From: Buttiauxella sp965119215
GTDB lineage: Bacteria > Pseudomonadota > Gammaproteobacteria > Enterobacterales > Enterobacteriaceae
DNA length: 64,000 nt
Assembly: GCA_965119215.1 (NCBI GenBank)
Contig: CBCPKK010000023.1
Coordinates: 58,636-122,635, forward strand
Reading direction: 5' to 3'
The notes under the pieces are model-generated. The model made no database searches. It had not been told where the DNA came from and saw only the letters and a program-made list of their open reading frames with translations. Position numbers and translations under genes: made by a program. Of this stretch, positions 61,336-64,000 are shown in pieces. How positions within the stretch are numbered: position 1 is the stretch's first letter; every line of letters starts with the position of its first letter.

Positions 61336-63324
61336 ATGGAACAGCTAAGGCAAGCAACCGCCAGTATGGCTGAAGCGGGTATTCGCCGTATGATCGTCAT
61401 AGCGGGTGAGAGTGCGTGGAGCAGCCAACAAATTCGCGCTCTTACCCGGTTATTACCTGGCGATTGGCTTTGGGTGGGAGCCGCACCCGAACTGCCGCTT
61501 CATTGCGCGACATCTGCAATGCGTACCTTGCTGGGCCGTGAGTTTTTGCACGCGGTTTTTGATGCACGAAACGGGCTGGATGCCGAAGCATTAGCCGCCC
61601 TTGCAGGCACACTCAAAGCAGGAAGCTGGCTGGTTCTTCTTACGCCAGCATGGAATTACTGGCGAATACAGCCAGATTGCGACTCGATCCGCTGGAGCGA
61701 GCAATCAGAAGCCATTCCTACTCCTCATTTTATCGCTCATCTACAGCACTGTATCGGTGCTGATAGTGAATGCTTGCTCTGGCAGCAGCATCAGCCGTTA
61801 CGTGTGCCTGAGTTCTCTCCACGCCCTTTATGGCATGCAGCCAGTGGTGCGCCTTTTGATGAACAGGCGGCTATCCTGAATGCGCTTTTGCAAATGCCTG
61901 CGGGTGTTGCGGTTGTCACCGCACCGCGAGGCCGTGGGAAATCTGCATTAGCGGGCATGTTATTGCGCGGAATTACCGGGAAAGGGCTAGTTACCGCGCC
62001 AGGGAAAGCAGCAACTGATGTCCTCGCAAATCATGCGGGCGACTGTTTTAACTTTGTCGCCCCGGATGCATTGCTTGCCAATACCGAAGCGTTTCAGGCC
62101 GACTGGCTGATCATCGACGAGGCCGCAGCACTTCCTGCACCCCAGTTACGTAAACTGATTTCTCACTTCCCACGGGTTTTACTGACCACTACCGTTCAGG
62201 GTTACGAAGGCACCGGGCGCGGCTTTGTTCTCAAGTTTTGCGCAAGCCTTGATGCTCTCTCGCGTTACACCCTTTCGACGCCGATTCGTTGGGCATCCAA
62301 CGATCCTCTGGAAAAGCTGATCGATACGGTTTTGTTGTTCGATGAAGTTGATGTGACAACCGTTTCTCAAGGCGCAGTTTCCTTGCAAATTATTGAGCGC
62401 CACGACGAAATTCAGCCCTCGCAACAGCTACAACAAATGTACCGCTTACTGTCCGGCGCGCACTATCGCACCACGCCGTTGGACTGGCGCAGAATGCTGG
62501 ATGCACCGGGCCAGCATTTCATCGCGGCAACCAGTGGCGACGAAACGATTGGTGCCACCTGGCTTGTGGAAGAGGGCGGTCTGGATGAAAACTTGAGTCG
62601 CGCAGTGTGGGCAGGCTTTCGGCGGCCGCGCGGTAACTTAATCGCGCAATCGCTGGCGGCTCACGGTGGTAGCCCGCTGGCCGCAACGCTTAAAGGATTG
62701 CGCGTCAGCCGTATCGCGGTGCATCCGCTGCGTCAGCGTCAGCAAATTGGCCAGCAGATGATTGCCCGAGCGAAAACATACGCTCAGCTGACTGCCGATT
62801 ATCTGTCGGTCAGCTTTGGTTTTACCGATGAATTATGGCGCTTTTGGGCAAGCTGCGGCTTCGTATTGGTGCGCGTGGGCAGTCATCGTGAAGCCAGCAG
62901 TGGTTGTTATACCGCAATGGCGTTATTACCTCTGACAGCCCAAGGAGTGGCTCTCGCACAGCATGAACAGCAGCGATTACAGCGAGATATCACCTGGCTG
63001 CAACCGTGGATAGAAGACCCGCTCCCTGTCATTCCTCGCGAAGAGGTTGCGCTAAATAGTGATGATTGGCAGGAACTGGCAGGTTTCGCCTTTGGGCACC
63101 GTCCTCTTGAGGCATGTTTAGGTTCCCTGAACCGCTTGTTGCTCACCAGTAACTTGCCGCTCAATACACTGCGCGGGCGCGTACAGCAACGTTTGAACGT
63201 GGAAACGCTTTGCCAGCAGTTACGGATTTCTGGGCGCAAAGCTTTGCTGGTGGTGATGCGTCAGGAAGTGCAGCAGGTACTCCAAAAACGAGATGAGAAC
63301 GACGAGATTATTGAGTTGCTGTAA
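61336..63324 (+). CDS. tmcA: tRNA(Met) cytidine acetyltransferase TmcA
   Basis: A 662-residue RNA-helicase-like N4-acetylcytidine synthase acting on C34 of elongator tRNA-Met. An N-terminal domain (to about 160) is followed by an ATPase module with the P-loop TAPRGRGKSALAGM (near 196-209) and Walker B IIDEAAALPAP, then a GNAT acetyltransferase domain (RVSRIAVHPLRQRQQIGQQM near 455) and a C-terminal tail. ATG 61336 has AAGGA at a suitable distance; the GTG at 61318 is an alternative. It diverges from E. coli TmcA (671 aa) more than most genes in the window, and the C-terminus differs. Confidence 0.93.
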   Translation: MEQLRQATASMAEAGIRRMIVIAGESAWSSQQIRALTRLLPGDWLWVGAAPELPLHCATSAMRTLLGREFLHAVFDARNGLDAEALAALAGTLKAGSWLVLLTPAWNYWRIQPDCDSIRWSEQSEAIPTPHFIAHLQHCIGADSECLLWQQHQPLRVPEFSPRPLWHAASGAPFDEQAAILNALLQMPAGVAVVTAPRGRGKSALAGMLLRGITGKGLVTAPGKAATDVLANHAGDCFNFVAPDALLANTEAFQADWLIIDEAAALPAPQLRKLISHFPRVLLTTTVQGYEGTGRGFVLKFCASLDALSRYTLSTPIRWASNDPLEKLIDTVLLFDEVDVTTVSQGAVSLQIIERHDEIQPSQQLQQMYRLLSGAHYRTTPLDWRRMLDAPGQHFIAATSGDETIGATWLVEEGGLDENLSRAVWAGFRRPRGNLIAQSLAAHGGSPLAATLKGLRVSRIAVHPLRQRQQIGQQMIARAKTYAQLTADYLSVSFGFTDELWRFWASCGFVLVRVGSHREASSGCYTAMALLPLTAQGVALAQHEQQRLQRDITWLQPWIEDPLPVIPREEVALNSDDWQELAGFAFGHRPLEACLGSLNRLLLTSNLPLNTLRGRVQQRLNVETLCQQLRISGRKALLVVMRQEVQQVLQKRDENDEIIELL

Positions 63325-63380
63325 TATGGGGTTCTACGCCGGAACCGCCGAAATTTCTGTTACCTCAATTTCAACCCGAC

Positions 63381-63542
63381 AATTTGCACCATGCATCTAC
63401 CGAGGCAAGAAAACCCGGCGTTAAAGAGCACATTACCGAAATAGCTTTCAACGGCGCTGGCGTTCGGGATACCGCAAGAGTGCTCAAAATAGGCATCAAT
63501 ACCGTTATCCGCACTCTAAAAAACTCTCGCCGAAGCGAATAA
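63381..63542 (+). pseudogene. insA: insA remnant of IS1
   Basis: The frame ending at TAA 63540-63542 reads KPGVKEHITEIAFNGAGVRD and TARVLKIGINTVIRTLKNSR, the helix-turn-helix part of IS1 InsA. Upstream, the expected YRG stretch (at about 63398-63406) is in another frame, consistent with a one-base gain in the A-run near 63409-63413. The CxxC zinc finger and start are missing, so it is a broken gene. Confidence 0.7.
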
Positions 63543-63568
63543 CGTCTTCGCCAGTCACCCATGCTGAT

Positions 63569-63964
63569 GTGGCCCTCATCTGCGAACTTGATGAACAATG
63601 GGGCTTCGTTGGCAGTAAAGCCCGGCAACACTGGCTCTGGTATGCGTATAACACCAAAACAGGCGGCGTGGTGGCCTACACCTTCGGTCCCCGAACGGAT
63701 GAAACCTGTCGGGAACTACTGGCGTTGTTGGCCCCGTTCAATGTTGGCATGATAACCCGCGATGACTGGGGCAGTTATGCAAGAGAAGTACCGAAAGATA
63801 AGCATCTGACGGGCAAAATCTTTACTCAGCGCATTGAACGAAACAACCTGACGCTGCGCACGCGAATAAAACGCCTCACCCGTAAAACAATCTGCTTCTC
63901 ACGCTCTGTCGAACTCCACGAAAAAGTCATCGGGGCATTTATTGAAAAATACATGTTCTACTAA
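63569..63964 (+). CDS. insB: InsB-like DDE transposase domain of IS1 (orphan)
   Basis: About 131 residues encode the IS1 catalytic domain. The acidic triad can be placed at ELDEQWGFVGSKARQ, TRDDWGSYARE and QRIERNNLTLR, and the C-terminal SRSVELHEKVIGAF matches IS1 InsB. Normally it is made only as an InsA-InsB frameshift fusion from the AAAAAAC site, and insA is broken here, so no active transposase is expected. GTG 63569 is a formal frame start only. Confidence 0.75.
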   Translation: MALICELDEQWGFVGSKARQHWLWYAYNTKTGGVVAYTFGPRTDETCRELLALLAPFNVGMITRDDWGSYAREVPKDKHLTGKIFTQRIERNNLTLRTRIKRLTRKTICFSRSVELHEKVIGAFIEKYMFY

Positions 63965-64000
63965 TTGGAGGCATTACCCAAACATCTTCAATGATCACGG

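Larger units (their letters stand above)
63375..63978 (+). mobile_element. Decayed IS1-family insertion sequence
   Basis: The right end is clear: after the insB stop, TTGGAGGCATTACC ends at 63978 and resembles the IS1 terminal inverted repeat. Inside are the end of insA, an AAAAAAC slippery site at 63518-63524 as used for the IS1 -1 frameshift, and insB. The left end, its inverted repeat and the zinc-finger part of insA could not be found; the left boundary is approximate. It lies directly after tmcA. Confidence 0.8.

Noticed and set aside
63325..63374. Left end of the IS1-like element or remains of ypfH after tmcA
   Set aside because: Neither an inverted repeat nor any ypfH-like coding sequence could be recognised in this short stretch.

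Overview
The window is a stretch of an enterobacterial chromosome (Enterobacterales, family Enterobacteriaceae). Almost every gene is a close relative of an Escherichia coli gene, and the order follows the E. coli segment from csiE through suhB-trmJ-isc, pepB-sseB-sseA, yfhM-pbpC, ndk-rlmN-rodZ-ispG-hisS, bamB-der, guaBA, ppk-ppx, purMN-upp-uraA, bepA, dapA-bamC-purC to tmcA. Protein divergence and accessory content exclude E. coli itself. The genus cannot be fixed from sequence reading alone; a Kluyvera-, Buttiauxella- or Enterobacter-like organism would fit. No rRNA, tRNA, CRISPR array or prophage was found.

Layout. 1-2.5 kb: 5' part of csiE, then a zevAB-type metal transport pair in the slot where E. 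coli has yfhR. 2.7-10.2 kb: suhB, trmJ and the complete Fe-S assembly operon iscRSUA-hscBA-fdx-iscX, interrupted by an ERIC-like element between iscS and iscU. 10.3-17.2 kb: pepB and sseB, then a minus-strand run holding an alpha-glucoside PTS permease, a GH4 6-phospho-alpha-glucosidase, sseA and an RpiR-type regulator. 17.6-34.3 kb: envelope genes (yfhM-pbpC), ndk, rlmN, rodZ, ispG, a likely SroE RNA, hisS, yfgM, bamB and der. 34.3-36.7 kb: ethanolamine ammonia-lyase genes eutBC behind a degraded ethanolamine-permease remnant. 36.8-50.1 kb: yfgJ, xseA, guaBA, yfgG, pdeF, ppx-ppk and purMN. 50.3-63.3 kb: upp-uraA, hda, arsC-like, bepA, perM, bcp, gcvR, dapA-bamC, purC, ypfJ and tmcA. The window ends in a decayed IS1-family copy.

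How the genes work together. The isc operon builds Fe-S clusters used by several neighbours (RlmN, IspG, IscR itself). Purine and pyrimidine salvage and synthesis genes (guaB, purMN, purC, upp, uraA) carry recognisable PurR boxes or a UTP-sensing start site. Outer-membrane assembly and quality control are represented by bamB, bamC, bepA and yfgM.

No wholly new multi-gene system was found. The most unusual signals are non-coding or structural. Two intergenic elements have matching inverted ends and internally expanded arrays: a 63-bp higher-order repeat and a strict 35-bp repeat. IscR has a four-residue insertion in its cluster-binding loop. The ERIC-like element sits inside the isc operon. 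sseA is enclosed in a sugar-utilisation cluster. The eutC stop codon is formed inside the der terminator hairpin. All family assignments rest on recognition of sequence from memory; no database search was run.
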